The translations under genes were made by a program, and so were the position numbers. Positions 21,973 through 33,890 of a stretch of DNA of 64,000 bases are shown here, piece by piece. The DNA comes from Sipunculus nudus (lineage: Eukaryota; Annelida; Sipuncula; Golfingiida; Sipunculidae): assembly GCA_026874595.1 (NCBI GenBank), contig CM049309.1, positions 29,703,033 to 29,767,032 on the forward strand, given 5' to 3'. Under the pieces are notes generated by a model. That model saw nothing but the letters and a program-made list of their open reading frames with translations, searched no databases and was not told where the DNA came from. The number at the start of each line of letters is the position of its first letter. Position 1 is the first letter of the stretch.

Positions 21973-22652
21973 TGTTATAATGACAGTCCTGTAGCGCTGA
22001 GCTAGGATTGCATGATACAGTATTACATCCGACTTGCATCTTTGCGTGACGCAATGATTACCCATAATGACTTGTGTGCCTTTCAGTACTTCCCTAATTA
22101 ATTTTATAAATAGTGTGGTCATCGGGACGTTTTGTTCGGATTATTGCGCAGAGGGAACTATAAAACTAAGGAAAATTCTCAAGAACAACTAAATTTGTCC
22201 AGAAAAGAAAAGGGTCCAAAAAAGAAATCAGCTATTGAGAATATTTTTTTATCTGCAGATCTGTAAATCTGATGTTTATTCGAGTTTTTTAGCATAATCA
22301 TTTATTCAGTCCCGCATACATTCTATTTAAAATAACAAGTTATGTTTATACTGGCAAATTACTGTTAATGAATTAATTTTTTTCGACAGTTATATTTTTG
22401 GACTTGACAGACGAGCATGAATTCTGTTCTTTGTATATATATTCACTATTACCATGATGGCTGCTTCCTTTCGGATAATGGACTCTTGAACTGTTTTTGC
22501 TTGAAGAAATATAGAAATCCACGCATAAGATTAAATTTGGATGTCTGTTTGAGTGTATTTGTATTAGAATAGTCTCGTTACCTGGATTAAAAAAATGTGA
22601 AGTTCAGAAGATAGAATTTTTATTATGTCACACCGGTAAAGATGTTAATGTT
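21973..22652. other. AT-rich DNA, nothing recognised
   Basis: No coding or repeat signal could be supported between the two right-hand inverted-repeat arms. Confidence 0.35.
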
Positions 22653-22833
22653 CAGGTTCTTTTAAAAGTTAAACAAACTTGCTGAACTCATACATACGTA
22701 AACTACAACGAAGAAATAAGACCTGTGTTAACAAAACAATATATATTTAAATACATGTAAGTAACTTACATTCACTGGAGAGGCGTTGCCTTTACACCAT
22801 CAATGAATATAATCACATTAATAAACAGAGTCC
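22653..22833 (-). repeat. Right arm of the exon-like inverted repeat pair
   Basis: Inverse of 14931-15133. On the minus strand it has GCCTCTCCAG, then GTAAGTTACT, a pyrimidine-rich stretch ending GTTGTAG, then TACGTATGTATGAGTTCAGC and TTAAAAGAACCTG. The splice-site-like bases are kept while the intron-like middle has diverged. Confidence 0.7.
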
Positions 22834-22839
22834 AATCAT

Positions 22840-23545
22840 GACGGCAGACAGCAAAGTTCCTGATCTCTCGGATCCTAACCAATTGGCTATCGGGCACACA
22901 CGTAACACCGGGATATAACACTGTCCTGTATTCAAAAAATTCCTGTAATCCTCAATCTCTCGCTGTGTATACACGTTTCACAGTCCACGTACCGCGCAAA
23001 AGACTATTCTTTCTGAGCGTTGAATCACAGTCTCTCACAGCTGATATCTCCTGGAATCATCTAGACCTGGTACCAGAATAAGCTTCCACATAGAAATATC
23101 CTATACCCTTTGGTAATGCGTATATATAAAATCTTCGGTTTTTCCTGGAAGCTCACATAACAAGTTTCAATCCTCCAGATTACCAGTCCGTCGGCAAAAT
23201 GCTTTATTTGCTCTGATGTCCTTTACACTTTAATCACTTGTGGCTTCCTTAGCCATCGACTATCTACACATATAAGACACCAAATCTCAGCTGTCTCCCC
23301 TGTGCCACATGCAGACCGGCTCAAGGACGTGCTGTAGGTATCGTCAGTCTATAGCACACCGGCACGCTGAAACGGTCCCTTTCTCCTGAAAAAATCCCAC
23401 TCCATGATATAAATGCTTGCTGACGTCGCAACTCCCGATTGTTCTCTGACCAATCATTACTCCAAATTACGTCGACCGTCAACCACTGCGCGAATAGTAA
23501 TAAGGAAACGCCACTAGTAACAGTGTGTGAAAAAAATCTCACTTA
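22840..23545 (-). mobile_element. LTR/leader-like segment related to the one at 54.1 kb
   Basis: A less AT-rich block. On the minus strand it shares GACGTCAGCAAGCAT, GCATTTTGCCGACGGACTGG with TAATCTGG, and a CTTCCAG block with the plus-strand segment 54110-54595, in the same order and at similar spacing. There the segment stands directly before a gag-like reading frame, so this copy is probably the LTR or 5' leader of a related LTR retroelement without its coding part. No primer binding site was identified. Confidence 0.5.
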
Positions 23546-24540
23546 CACAGGTGCACTTCCTTTCAAATCTTCAACAAACACTAGTAATCGCCAAAACAGA
23601 GACAACTTCGTCTAAATTAACCCATACTTAAATTAACAGCAGACGAGACACGTGCATGTGCTCTCTAACAACTAACCTGCTCTGAAATTAACATCTAACG
23701 AACACGTGTGAGCTTAAACAAACTACCTCACGATATTATCTAATCACGATACTCCACATTTATGCACCATAAATTATCAAAACAGTCATCTGGCTATTAT
23801 TCCTACTAGAATATATAACACAATGCCTAAGTCACAACTCTCTTATGACAGATAAAATACTTCCGCTAGAATTGGTCCTGAAATTAACGGGATGTGTGGT
23901 TACAGTCTGTTTGCAAACACTGTATTGAATTTAAATAAATGGTACATAATTTGTTTTCCTTAATGGTTGTTTTGGACCTTTTCTTGACATAAAGATCAAG
24001 GGTCTTTGCCTAAAACATTCGTCCACAAGCCACATCCAAATTTTATTAATTTATTTGAATACATCAGTAAGTGAACATGAGCATTGAATATTTGCATTTT
24101 TTTTTTTTTTTAAATTATTTTGCTAAAGAATTAAGAATGAGTTTTATTCAAGATGTCTTATATATGAAAATTATTAGTTTATTTGTATCCAATTGTAAAT
24201 AATTCACAGTCCTTAGCCCAATTTCGGGCCTCCAAAGCAACACTGAGAGTAACTGGAATGTGCATTATTTTCTTTGTAAATATAATCCATTTTACTCGTA
24301 CATTGTAGATATTTTTGTCCCGTCCATGACATTATGTGTCCCGTCCGTAAAAATAATGTTTGTACTTTTTGATTAACATGACAATGGTTTTAATTCTTTT
24401 CTAGTTGATTGTTTATACTTACATCATATTAGCATCATAGGAGGGGATAAAGAGGGCAATATATAGTGTCATGAATATCATTTTTAAAACAAAACCTGCT
24501 ACTAATTCAGTGACACGGTCGGAACAAATATTATTATTTT
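23546..24540. other. Intergenic DNA, no gene seen
   Basis: AT-rich. At 24316-24352 two words, GTCCCGTCCATGAC and GTCCCGTCCGTAAA, resemble the 14-bp motif of the element at 40735-42781 and may be a decayed fragment of it. Confidence 0.35.
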
Positions 24541-25020
24541 ATTATATTACAACATTTTTATAGCGCTTTATCTAATAAGGTTATCGCTCTAAAGCGCTTT
24601 ACATAAGGCAGACAAAGTAAGTAATAAAAGAGTTGAAAAACAGAGATATCCATTTAGAGACTAGATTAAAAAAAAACTAGCATCCAAGGTAAAACCGATA
24701 GTCCATTTAAAGTGAAAAAAAAATAATATATGGTAAAGAAATAGAATAAGAGGTGATTTTTGGCGCTATTTATCGCAGAGCGTGTGCCTGTTTAAAGAGA
24801 TGGGCTTTTAGTCCTTTGCAGAAAGCCAAGAGCGATGGTGCATCCCTTAAAATGTCAGGAAGTTCATTCCAAAGTGTCGGTGCAGCCGCTTTAAAACTAC
24901 GGTCACCATATGTGCAGTCCGCGTTTTTGGTACGACCAGCAAGGACTTTATCTGAGGTTTATCACTCGATTAGAGATCTAGTGAAACACTGATCGAGTAG
25001 AAAGGTCGACCTGGAGGGTA
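24541..25020 (+). repeat. Dispersed repeat with AAAGCGCTTTACA motif
   Basis: Contains TATAGCGCTTTATC and CTAAAGCGCTTTACATAAGG, then a less AT-rich part with TTCATTCCAAAGTGTCGGTG. This combination is typical of a repeat widespread in animal genomes (from memory, not checked). The small open frame within it (24753-24992) is probably not a gene. Confidence 0.45.
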
Positions 25021-25044
25021 TCTGATATATCTAAATCAGAATAT

Positions 25045-26090
25045 TTTTTAGCGAACCTGTGAGCTTATATGCGATGGCGCAGCGTCGTCCGTCCGCCGTC
25101 CATACGTTAACGCTGCTATCTCAGAAACCGTCAGTGCTAGCAGCTCCAAATTAAATGTAAGAATCAGTCACATGTCAAACTTAATCGGATAGAGCTTATT
25201 TTTTGGGATATCTGCATTAATTTCGATTTTATAAATCTTTAAAAAATCTTATTCTCTTAAACCGTCCAGCCAAATTGTCCAGTATTTATCATAGGCCTAA
25301 ATTATCCTAGAAACAATCTCACTCAAATTTGTTCGAATGATTTCGGTTCGATGATTTTTGGTCGAAGTTGAACTTTGTCATCTTTCCAAAAAAAAAGTAT
25401 ACTAAATTTCAGTCTCAGAAACGGCTGGAGCTGTCATCACCAAATTTTATGCCAATCTTGGTCACATTAGTCATATCTGAAATGAGGATTGGTGGCGCCA
25501 CCTGCATCGGCCTTTTTTGTACGGGGGTCATCGGTGCCCGTATCATACTGAGGGCTTACAAAAAACTTCTTCTCTGAAATCATTTGACCAAATTGTTTAA
25601 TATCGCACAGAAATGATCCTAGGGTAGTGCTTTCTGAAGTTTGTACAAATGGTCTCTGTTCAGTTGCTTTTGGTTATGGGAAGTTATGGGAAGCCGAATT
25701 CAGTCATATGACATAACAGCCCATTTTAGCTCAGTGGCTTCAAAGATCTTCTGCTCAAAAAACTACTGAAGCATATTCTTTAATTTCACACATTAATGAT
25801 CCTAAGATGCTGATAATTCAAGTTTGTTCAAATGGTTTTAATTCAGTGCTTTTTGGCCGAGTTACGGAAAGCTGAACAAAGCCAGTTTGCTCTATCTTCC
25901 TTTATGAGTTATAAACTTGCAAAACGTTTTCGACTGACGCCACTGAAGCCAATTGGTTTAATAATTTATAAGAATTATCCCGCGAATAATTTTCATGGTA
26001 ATTGACTTTAATGGTTCCACATGAATTTTTTTTTTGCTGAACTATGGAGATTGAATTGAATCATTTTACCATATATGTTTGCTGGGTGAA
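25045..26090 (+). repeat. Hairpin-type repeat, fourth core type
   Basis: Begins TGTGAGCTTATATGCGATGG with a GTCGTCCGTCCGCCGTCC block, followed by units with CTCAGAAAC-GT, TCAAATTTGTTCGAATG-like text, and one GGTGGCGCCACCTGCATCGG palindrome at 25491. Related to the fragments at 1-115 and 51.8-52.2 kb. The unit structure is loose. Confidence 0.55.
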
Positions 26091-26112
26091 GCAGTTACAT
26101 CCAGCATGGCAC

Positions 26113-27250
26113 CAGCTGACTGAAAGTCATCTGAGCTATAGCGATCACTCTTTGTCCGGCGTCCGTCCGTCTGTCTGTCCGTTAACCAGCCACAAATCGT
26201 AACTGCTGGACCTAGAATTGTTGAGGGTTGATGTAAGCGGCCTGGGGATGGAGGATAGAAGCGGCCCTGGCGGGTTAGCGGAAGATGTAATAACGTTGAT
26301 CAGTAATAAACGCATGACAAGTGTACGGACGTTGTTTTAGGTATTTACAGACAACCTAACAACTGAATCATGTAAATTGGGATTCTGAGAGGTCAATGAA
26401 AAATCTCCTTGGAAACCAGAAATTAGGTCTCTGTTACCCATATCCTTCGAGCTATGGGGCCCCAAAGTACCCCCCCAGAATAGTCAAAAATTTGATACAA
26501 AACTGCAGTATCTCAATAACTACAACACTGATGGCCATGATTTTTTGCATACATATTGATCATGAGGTGTTCCATCAGGTTCTGCAAACTGGATGCGCCA
26601 CCTTTTTTTTTAATTTTTTTCTCTATTTTGAGACCTTTAAGGATGTGGTTATCTGTCAACAGGGTATAAATCGTAACAACTGGACCTAGAATCTTCATTC
26701 TTGTCATGCTTGGAGGCTCATGAAAAGTATCTGTGGAAACCTATAATAAGGTCTCTGTTTCCCATATCCTTCAAGCTATAGGACTCCGAAGTATCCCTCA
26801 GAACAATGGAAAATTTGATACAAAAGCTGAAGTATCTGAACAACTAATGCAGAGATCACCATGATTCTTTGCATGGATATATTGATTGTGGAGTGTTTCA
26901 TCTGTTTCTGCAGACTGGTGGTGCCACCTATATTTTATTCAATTTATCGAATTTTTTTCTCTATTGTTTAGACCTTTAAGGATGCTGTCACCTGTTTACG
27001 TTGCACAAATTGTAACAACTGGACCTAGAATCTTCATTCTCGTCATGCAAGGAGGCCCATGAAAAGTGCCTGTGTAAAACCTGAAATTAGGTCATATCCT
27101 TCAAGCTATAGGACTCCGAAGTATCCCTCAGAATAATGGACAATTTGATGCAAAAGCTGAAGTATCTGAACAACTAATGCAGAGATCAGCATGATTTTTT
27201 GCATGGATATTGACCATTAAGTGTTTTTATTAGCTTCTGCAGACTGGTAT
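26113..27250 (+). mobile_element. Hairpin-ended element D, truncated
   Basis: Starts with the same hairpin as elements A-C but reversed (AGCTGACTGAAAGTCATCTG, then AGCTATAGCGATCACTC and GTCCGTCCGTCTGTCTGTCC), followed by three core units of about 310 bp with CTGGACCTAGAATCTTC, AGGTCTCTGTTACCCATA, TTGATACAAAAGCTGAAG and GGTGGTGCCACCTATATTT. It breaks off at about 27250 at the point where GGTGGCGCCACC would be, where another hairpin-ended repeat begins. Confidence 0.68.
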
Positions 27251-28300
27251 TTTTGTATCCGCCAAAATGAAGTTTTGCGGATACTATGTTTTTGACGGGG
27301 TTCCGCCGCCGCCGCTGCTCCTCTGAGACTCTGACCGATTTTTCCGAAACTTACACCAATTATCGGGTCACATATGAACTGGTGCCTAACCAATTTGCGT
27401 TGACCTCTGACCTTTCCTCTCTGCCCAGCGTCTATTTGTGCGTCTGTTTCAACACAAAAACACTTATATCTCGGGAACCGTTCAAGAAATTTTTTTATAC
27501 AAATGTAGCCCTTCGATAGCTTTATAACATACACAAAAAAATGGTGGCCCCACCTACACCATGTTTGCACAGTGTCCATCTGTTCATCTGCTTTGGGTTA
27601 AAATCACTCATATCTCTGCAGTGAATTGACTAATTTTCCTGAAATTTGGCATGCGTATACATCCTGGATAGCTTTCTTTATATTTGACAGGTGGCGCCAC
27701 CTACATTCACGTTCACGCTGCAGACATCCAAGCTCATATCTCGGGAACCGTTTGACCGATCAAGACAAAATTTTGCATGTGTATATGGATCTCACATAGC
27801 TCTTTCTCATACACAAAACTGGTGGCGCCACCTGCAACCATTTTTGCACAGCGTCCGTCTGTTTGTCTGCCGTGGGATAATATCACCCATATCTCTGTAG
27901 TTGTTTTGACATAACTGCCTTAAATTTTGCAGGTTTATACATCCTGGACAGCTTTCTTGATTTTATGACAGGTGGCGCCACCTACATTCTAGTTTATGCT
28001 GCAGACATCCAAGCTCATATCTCGGGAACCATTTGACCGATTGGGCCAAAATTGTGCATGTGTTTAGATCTCACATAGGTCTTTATCATACACAAAACTG
28101 GAAGGGCCGCCTGCAACCATTTTTGCACAGCGTCTGCCTGTTTTTCTGCCGTGGTCTAAAATCACTCATATACATGTAGTGGTTTGACTTTTCTGCCTAA
28201 AATTTCGCATATGTATACAACTTTCTGGAAAGCTTTCTGGATTTGTGGTAGGTGGCACAACCTACATACACATTTGGGCTACAGACATCCATGCTTATAT
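27251..28300 (+). mobile_element. Second hairpin-ended repeat family (E)
   Basis: Opens with a different hairpin, GTATCCGCCAAAA-TGAA-GTTTTGCGGATAC (about 27257-27286), then GGGGTTCCGCCGCCGCCGC, then tandem units of about 280 bp marked by GGTGGCGCCACCTACATTC, ATCTCGGGAACCGTTTGACC, GCATGTGTATATGGATCTC and TTTTTGCACAGCGTCCGTC. The palindrome occurs at 27691, 27823 and 27971. The architecture (end hairpin plus tandem core) is like the A-D family but the sequence differs, except for the palindrome. Confidence 0.65.
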
Positions 28301-28848
28301 GCCACACACCTCACTCTATTTCCTACAATCCATGCCTCACTTCACCCGTTCCACTCTGATTTATGCGAGTACACCTAGTCGCTTGTCGACTACCCGTATT
28401 CTAGATTACCTTGGTAAAATATTGAAAGCAACAGAACAATCTGTAAATATGTGGAGGATAGTCTCCTTCCCTCCACATAAATCACGTTTCTCACTATTTA
28501 CAAATCCACATTTAAACAAAAAATCATTTTTTTGATAAAGCAAAATGAATAAATCTAACTGATACTTCTCAATCACATTATTATAGCATCTGCTGAAAAC
28601 ATGATTACATTCTAAACTATTATTAAAAATTTACTTCCATTTATCCACACAGCGTGGTATTTTTATGTCCATGCATAAGTCTATAATATATTAACTTCGT
28701 TGTAAATCTATCATAAGAAAAACTGGAATTTTTATCTACTTCAAAAAGAAAGTCCTGGTTTAATGTCGATTCTCCTCCTGACCGCAATGTACTAAACCAT
28801 GACGACGGAATACTCTTAATTAATGATAGATACTGACTTCTCGACCAC
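28301..28848. other. Unassigned sequence next to LINE copy 1
   Basis: AT-rich; may include the decayed C-terminal end of the neighbouring LINE, but no motif is clear enough to claim. Confidence 0.3.
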
Positions 28849-29800
28849 TTAGACTCTTATATTTAAATTTCTTAACAAATCATCATTAATAAAATTTCTA
28901 TGAAAATAACCTAAGCGCCTGTTCATAATTTCTTTAATATTACGTACACCCTTGTCCATTAGAAAATGGTAAAAATGAGTATTAATCTCTTCATCAACTA
29001 TATATGGATTTAAGAACAATGACTGATATAATAAAACACTTTTCTCGTTTGAAAAATCACGTTTCACATTCTATTTACTCCATGAATCCAACATTTCACG
29101 ATAGACTAATGGTTGCATGGTGTGTGCAGTTCCTTGAATTTGCCTTGTAATCTAATCCTAAAACATCTGTCCCAAAATTTACCCTTTTATACATACCAAT
29201 AAAATATTCTTACATTTTTCTGCATTTATGTTCTATATATAAAGCTTTAGCTAACCAGGTTGCTCTTTGAGCCATAATTTTAATTTTAAAATTCACTAAA
29301 TTCTGACCCCGTCTGTCTCTTGGCAAAATAATTACATCTTTTGGCACTAGATGTCGCTTATAATTCCAAAAGAAACTCACAATCAACTGCTCAGTTTTAT
29401 AAATTACCCATGATTGTACATTAGAGAAATACCATACACCACTATTGGTGCTATTATTAATGCTATTGCATTTGCTACCGGTTTTCCCCACATACGACAG
29501 CTTTCTCAAAGACCACAAATACAACACACTTTGTAATTTCTTAATATTTGGATCCCAATTTTCTTTATTAGTATCCACATTGCCAAAATAGAAATCTAAA
29601 ATTTTAACGTGATCGGAGGTCCAATTTTATTGCCTGGTTTATCAAATCGACCAATATTCCCTCCCAACCACAAACCTTTTGTTTTATCAAAACTAAGCTT
29701 GGCTCCAGGCGCTTTCTAAAAAGGTGGGAAAGAGATAAGCAATTATTAATTGAAACAGCATCCGTCAAAGTACATGGTGTCATCTGCATACGCTGCTAGT
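28849..29800 (-). mobile_element. Decayed L1/Tx1-like LINE, copy 1
   Basis: Minus-strand reverse transcriptase relic. AYADDTMYFDG (catalytic Asp pair at about 29779-29790) is followed in shifted frames by LFRKRLEPSLVLIKQKVCGW, then KTEQLIVSFFWNYKRHLVPK, DVIILPRDRRGQNLVNFKIK and AQRATWLAKALYIEHKCRK, and finally YHFLMDKGVRNIKEIMNRRL. Several frameshifts separate these pieces. The N-terminal endonuclease is missing. The blocks after the palm match those of copy 2 (31.3-33.2 kb), so both belong to one family. Confidence 0.85.
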
Positions 29801-29850
29801 TTAATTCTGTATTACTCACAATTCACTAAATATAATCCTATATGAATATA

Positions 29851-29899
29851 GCCGTGACAAACGCGACTCAGTTAGGGCCCCCTACTGAGTCGTGACACA
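29851..29899. repeat. Imperfect palindrome with GGGCCC centre
   Basis: GTGACA-AACG-CGACTCAGT and ACTGAGTCG-TGACAC flank a TTAGGGCCCCCT centre, giving a stem of 9 bp that continues after a small bulge. It lies just outside LINE copy 1 and may be the end of a small element. Confidence 0.6.
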
Positions 29900-30104
29900 A
29901 GCCAAATTTAGAACCGCCCTGCAAGTCCAGGCCACGCTTTATAACCGTGTCTCCGCATACAGTCAGCAGGCAGACCGCAGGCAGAAATCTCCTATACATG
30001 CAGAACAATATACGAATATATTTGGTTATAACGGAATATTTCACACACATGGTAGGTGTCGTTGGAGAGAAAAGAAACTCATTAAAAGGTCTAGTGGGTT
30101 TATT

Positions 30105-30260
30105 TGAAGTGACACGATACTTGTAAGCAATGAGGCATTGTCAAAAATGACGAAAATATTTGCATCCTCATGGGGCCTTATAATACGATCCTCAGAGTTA
30201 GATGTCCAGGCACTCTGGCAAGCCAGTAATCTGGCCATAATGTCAGAGGGCCGATCTGGC
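30105..30260 (-). repeat. Dispersed repeat, minus copy
   Basis: About 150 bp that matches 34245-34400 in inverse orientation. Shared words include CCAGATTACTGGC, TCTGAGGATCG-ATTATAA and GTGCAAATATTTTCGTCATT or close variants. Not assigned to a known family. Confidence 0.7.
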
Positions 30261-30419
30261 GTTAATATGAATATACACGTACCTGTACACAGAGTCAGAA
30301 CATCTAATCGGCTTAAAAACCTAATGGAAGTGAGAATCAAATTTAAAGGAAACCTAGACGAACATGCACATCACACCGATAAAAACAAAACACATCAAAC
30401 CACTAAAATAAATAACTAA

Positions 30420-31330
30420 TCAAATATATATACCTGTAATATAATCCTTCAATACCATATAAATGTGCTCTACACAGTCCCAAAATAAGTACATAAATTA
30501 AACAGCCCCATAGATATTTTAAATATATCAAATAAACATGCCTGCTATCACCCCAGGAACCCTCCTCAGCCCCCCCCCCCCTTAAAAAATAAAATAAAAA
30601 ATAAAAATAGAAATAGAAAAAAAAAAACCAGAACACCGAAGCAATCACGGTAAAGACACATAACAATAAAGTAAACTCACATTTACACATCTTGGAATAT
30701 ACTCAGATAAACGAACAAAATTATGACATATAACCCAAACCAAACTGAAGCCCACCCCAGTCTCGCAACTTAATAAATACCAGTATACCCAGACCTATTC
30801 AAAAGCCATGGAATAAAGTAACTAAATGTACATTTTAATAAACTGAGGCTATCTCAAAATGAGATAAAACCCTGGATCTTAACATAAAAAAGGCCCTTAA
30901 TGTGTGAATCACCGTCCTCACATAATTGTTTTCCCAATGGTATTTACCTAAACATAAGAGTAACCCAAGTATATAACATAAACAAGTTGTCGATAAATAT
31001 CTGAAAATTCATTCAGATTATTTAACATATCTGCAAAACACCCCTCCCTTGCCCATAAAAAATATCACATCAATATGAAAAGTTTAAAAAAGCCATCTAC
31101 TTTACATAATACTTCATTAAATCCCTAAATATTCTTTAACCGGTCCCTCTCTCTCTCCTCTATGTAAGCGTTGTAGTATTCCTCTTTAATATGGCTAATA
31201 ATTAAATTTCTCCATGGCAAAAACATACTCTTTGCAATGGTACAGAAACAATACTCTTATTCCGGTTGTTCCACAATACATATCTTCCTGTATACAACAT
31301 ATATTTAACACACTAATACAATGCTCAGAA
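30420..31330. other. AT-rich DNA, nothing recognised
   Basis: Low-complexity stretches (C-run near 30570, A-rich to 30630). No feature supported. Confidence 0.35.
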
Positions 31331-31338
31331 AGTTCCTT

Positions 31339-33190
31339 TCACTCATGCTCAAATCCAAAACAAATAGAATACAAATTAAATTTAATTGTTTCACCTGCAA
31401 CTTTCCTGAACCATACATTAACTTCCTTCCAAAATTTAAAAGCCACAGGACAGTCCGAAAAAATATGCAAATTTGTTTCCTTCGAACTACACATGTTACA
31501 AGTTTTATCTGTTAAAATGTTATACACTTTACTAGAAAATCCTTAGGTGGCAATGCCAAATGTAAAAAAAAATCCAATTTATGTCAAGTTGGTACTTGTC
31601 ATTCAGCTGTTTATCATCCTACATCATGATTAAAAATACCTTGCCACTTATTGACACAGTTTGGTACAATAATATCAATCAAAAATTCAAAATATCATAC
31701 AATTTGTTACATGTAAACCAATTAATGTTAATGAAGTCATTATGCCTTGCAAAGCCAAACTCATATTTTACCTCCGACTCCCTTCCCCTGTGTAATATAG
31801 ACATCCATGATTCTGGCACTGCTTTTATCAATTCAAAATACTTACTTTTTAACCGAGAGGTATTACCAATTCCATATCGTGTAGTTATCTCTTCAAATCT
31901 ACGAAAGAATCCAACCCGTCTGTCCCATATATCTCTGATCTTCCTACTTCCTTTAATAACAAAATCATGCAATACTATATATGGGTTTTCCTTGTTTATA
32001 TCTACAATGTCTGAATTCAAAAACCAAAATTGATCTAATACAGCTGTTTTATTAAACGGGATGACACGTTGGCGTATATTAATTTTCTCCCAAGATTTTA
32101 ACATTTCCCTGTAGATTAAAGCTTGATCCTTAGAATTCTTAGCATTAATATCACAAACACAAGATAAAACATATCTCCCAAACCTTAAACATTTATAACT
32201 GCCAATAAAATACTCTTCCAAACACTAACATTTATGATCCATATATATAACCTTAGATAACCAGAGCGCCCTCTGTGCAAATATTTTGGAACGAACATCT
32301 ACTAGATTTTGTCCACCTTTATCTCTTAGCAAAATGATAACCTCCTTCCGAACCAAGTGTCTCTTAAAATTCCAGAAAAATTATAATAAAGTTTCTCGAT
32401 TTTCTTAACAACCCACGGTGGTACATATATAAGATTAGAGAAATACCAAATACCATTATTTACAATACAGTTTGCGACCGTTACCCTTTTAGTATAAGTT
32501 ATTTACGCAGTGTCCAAAACTAAAGCGTACTTGGAAACTTTTTGATTTTTGGTTCCAAGTTCTCTTTAATTGTGTCTGAATTTCCCAATGTAAAACCCAA
32601 AATTTTAACACTATCTGAAGACCAATTTATATTGCACGGATTATCATCCCTACCAATAAAATTTCCAAGCCATATAAAACCCTCAGTTTTTTTTCCATAT
32701 ACTGACTTTTGCCCCGCACGCCCCCTGAAAAACATAAAACATATTAAAACATTTGTTAACTGAACGAATATCTGAAACAAAAAGCGTTGTATCATCAGCA
32801 TATTGAGCGATCTTTAAATGTCTTCCATCCGGTAATACTAATCCATTAATACTTGGTTCTTTCCTTATTATCCATGCTATTGTCTCGATCTGCAACAATG
32901 ATATATAATAACGGACTTAACGGACACCCTTGCCTAGTTCCGCGAAACAAATTAAAAAATGAAGACAAATAACCATTAACTTTCAAACAACTCTGAACAT
33001 CTGAATAGCAAACTTTAATCCAATGTATGAATTCCGGACAAAAAAACCAAATCTCTTTAAATATTTAAACATAAATTGCCAATCTAATCTGTCGAAAGTT
33101 TTCTATTGATCAACACATATAAGAGCACCAGACATATTTTCAATTTTTGTTTTTCAATGAAACGACAGAGCTTCTAAACAAATAGCCCTC
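31339..33190 (-). mobile_element. Decayed L1/Tx1-like LINE, copy 2
   Basis: Reading on the minus strand from the high end: KTFDRLDWQFMFKYLKRFGF (about 33100), RGTRQGCPLSPLL (32910-32945), PDGRHLKIAQYADDTTLFVS (YADD at 32791-32802), KILGFTLGNSDTIKENLEPK, then after frameshifts AVLDQFWFLNSDIVDINKEN and GFFRRFEEITTRYGIGNTSR, ending with a zinc-knuckle-like CNMCSSKETNLHIFSDC (31339-31527). These are reverse transcriptase motifs in the right order. At least three frameshifts or stops make it non-functional. The endonuclease end is absent. Confidence 0.9.
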
Positions 33191-33890
33191 TGTGGCTATA
33201 TAAAGATGGGTGTACATGGATTATGAATAATTGGTTTCCATACTTCAACTTAATTCAAGATTTTGCCATCAGTAGGATGTATCTGTATCATAATTTTGCA
33301 TTCATTATGTATCTATAATAATGTTATATATATTCATAATTTCTTTTCATAAAAAGTCAGCAGGAAAGCAATTTGTATTGGGAAAAAATTATTTCAAAGT
33401 TATTTCAATTAGGGACCACTTCTGTGTACAGATGGCAGATGTACATTGGCAGATTGCAAAGGTCTGGACCCCCCTTCTTTTGAGCAGCCGGGACCTTTAT
33501 TGAGTGGGTTAAACCAATTTTACTGGATGACCCCCCCCCCCCCACCACCACAACCCCTTCCGGACTTGACATATTCATAGACCCTTATAGATTTTCTTAC
33601 ACTGCGCAGACTCGGAATCATAGGAGTACAAGAGTACGTACGACTCTGCTGTTTAAGGATTGTTCGAGTCAAAGTCTGACCTCCACAATGGACCGGGCTT
33701 CCAAAAACACCTGCGGCGTATAGGTATAAATGCATTAAAGCGGACAATGCAGTCCGGTAAAATGTGTTAGGTAAATTACATATATGGCCTATAAACAGGG
33801 CCATATTGTGTTTTTGTGGTAAGGACTTTACGGAATCAGTAATATTTTGCCTATGATACGGTAAGCATGCATGCGCATGTGGAATGTAAA
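33191..33890. other. Unassigned sequence with C-run
   Basis: Contains a C-run at 33531-33543 and a perfect small inverted repeat ATATGGCC/GGCCATAT near 33780-33806. No gene was recognised. Confidence 0.35.

Noticed and set aside
31679-32221. A 180-codon frame as an independent host gene
   Set aside because: Its order and blocks agree with the C-terminal half of LINE copy 2 and with LINE copy 1.
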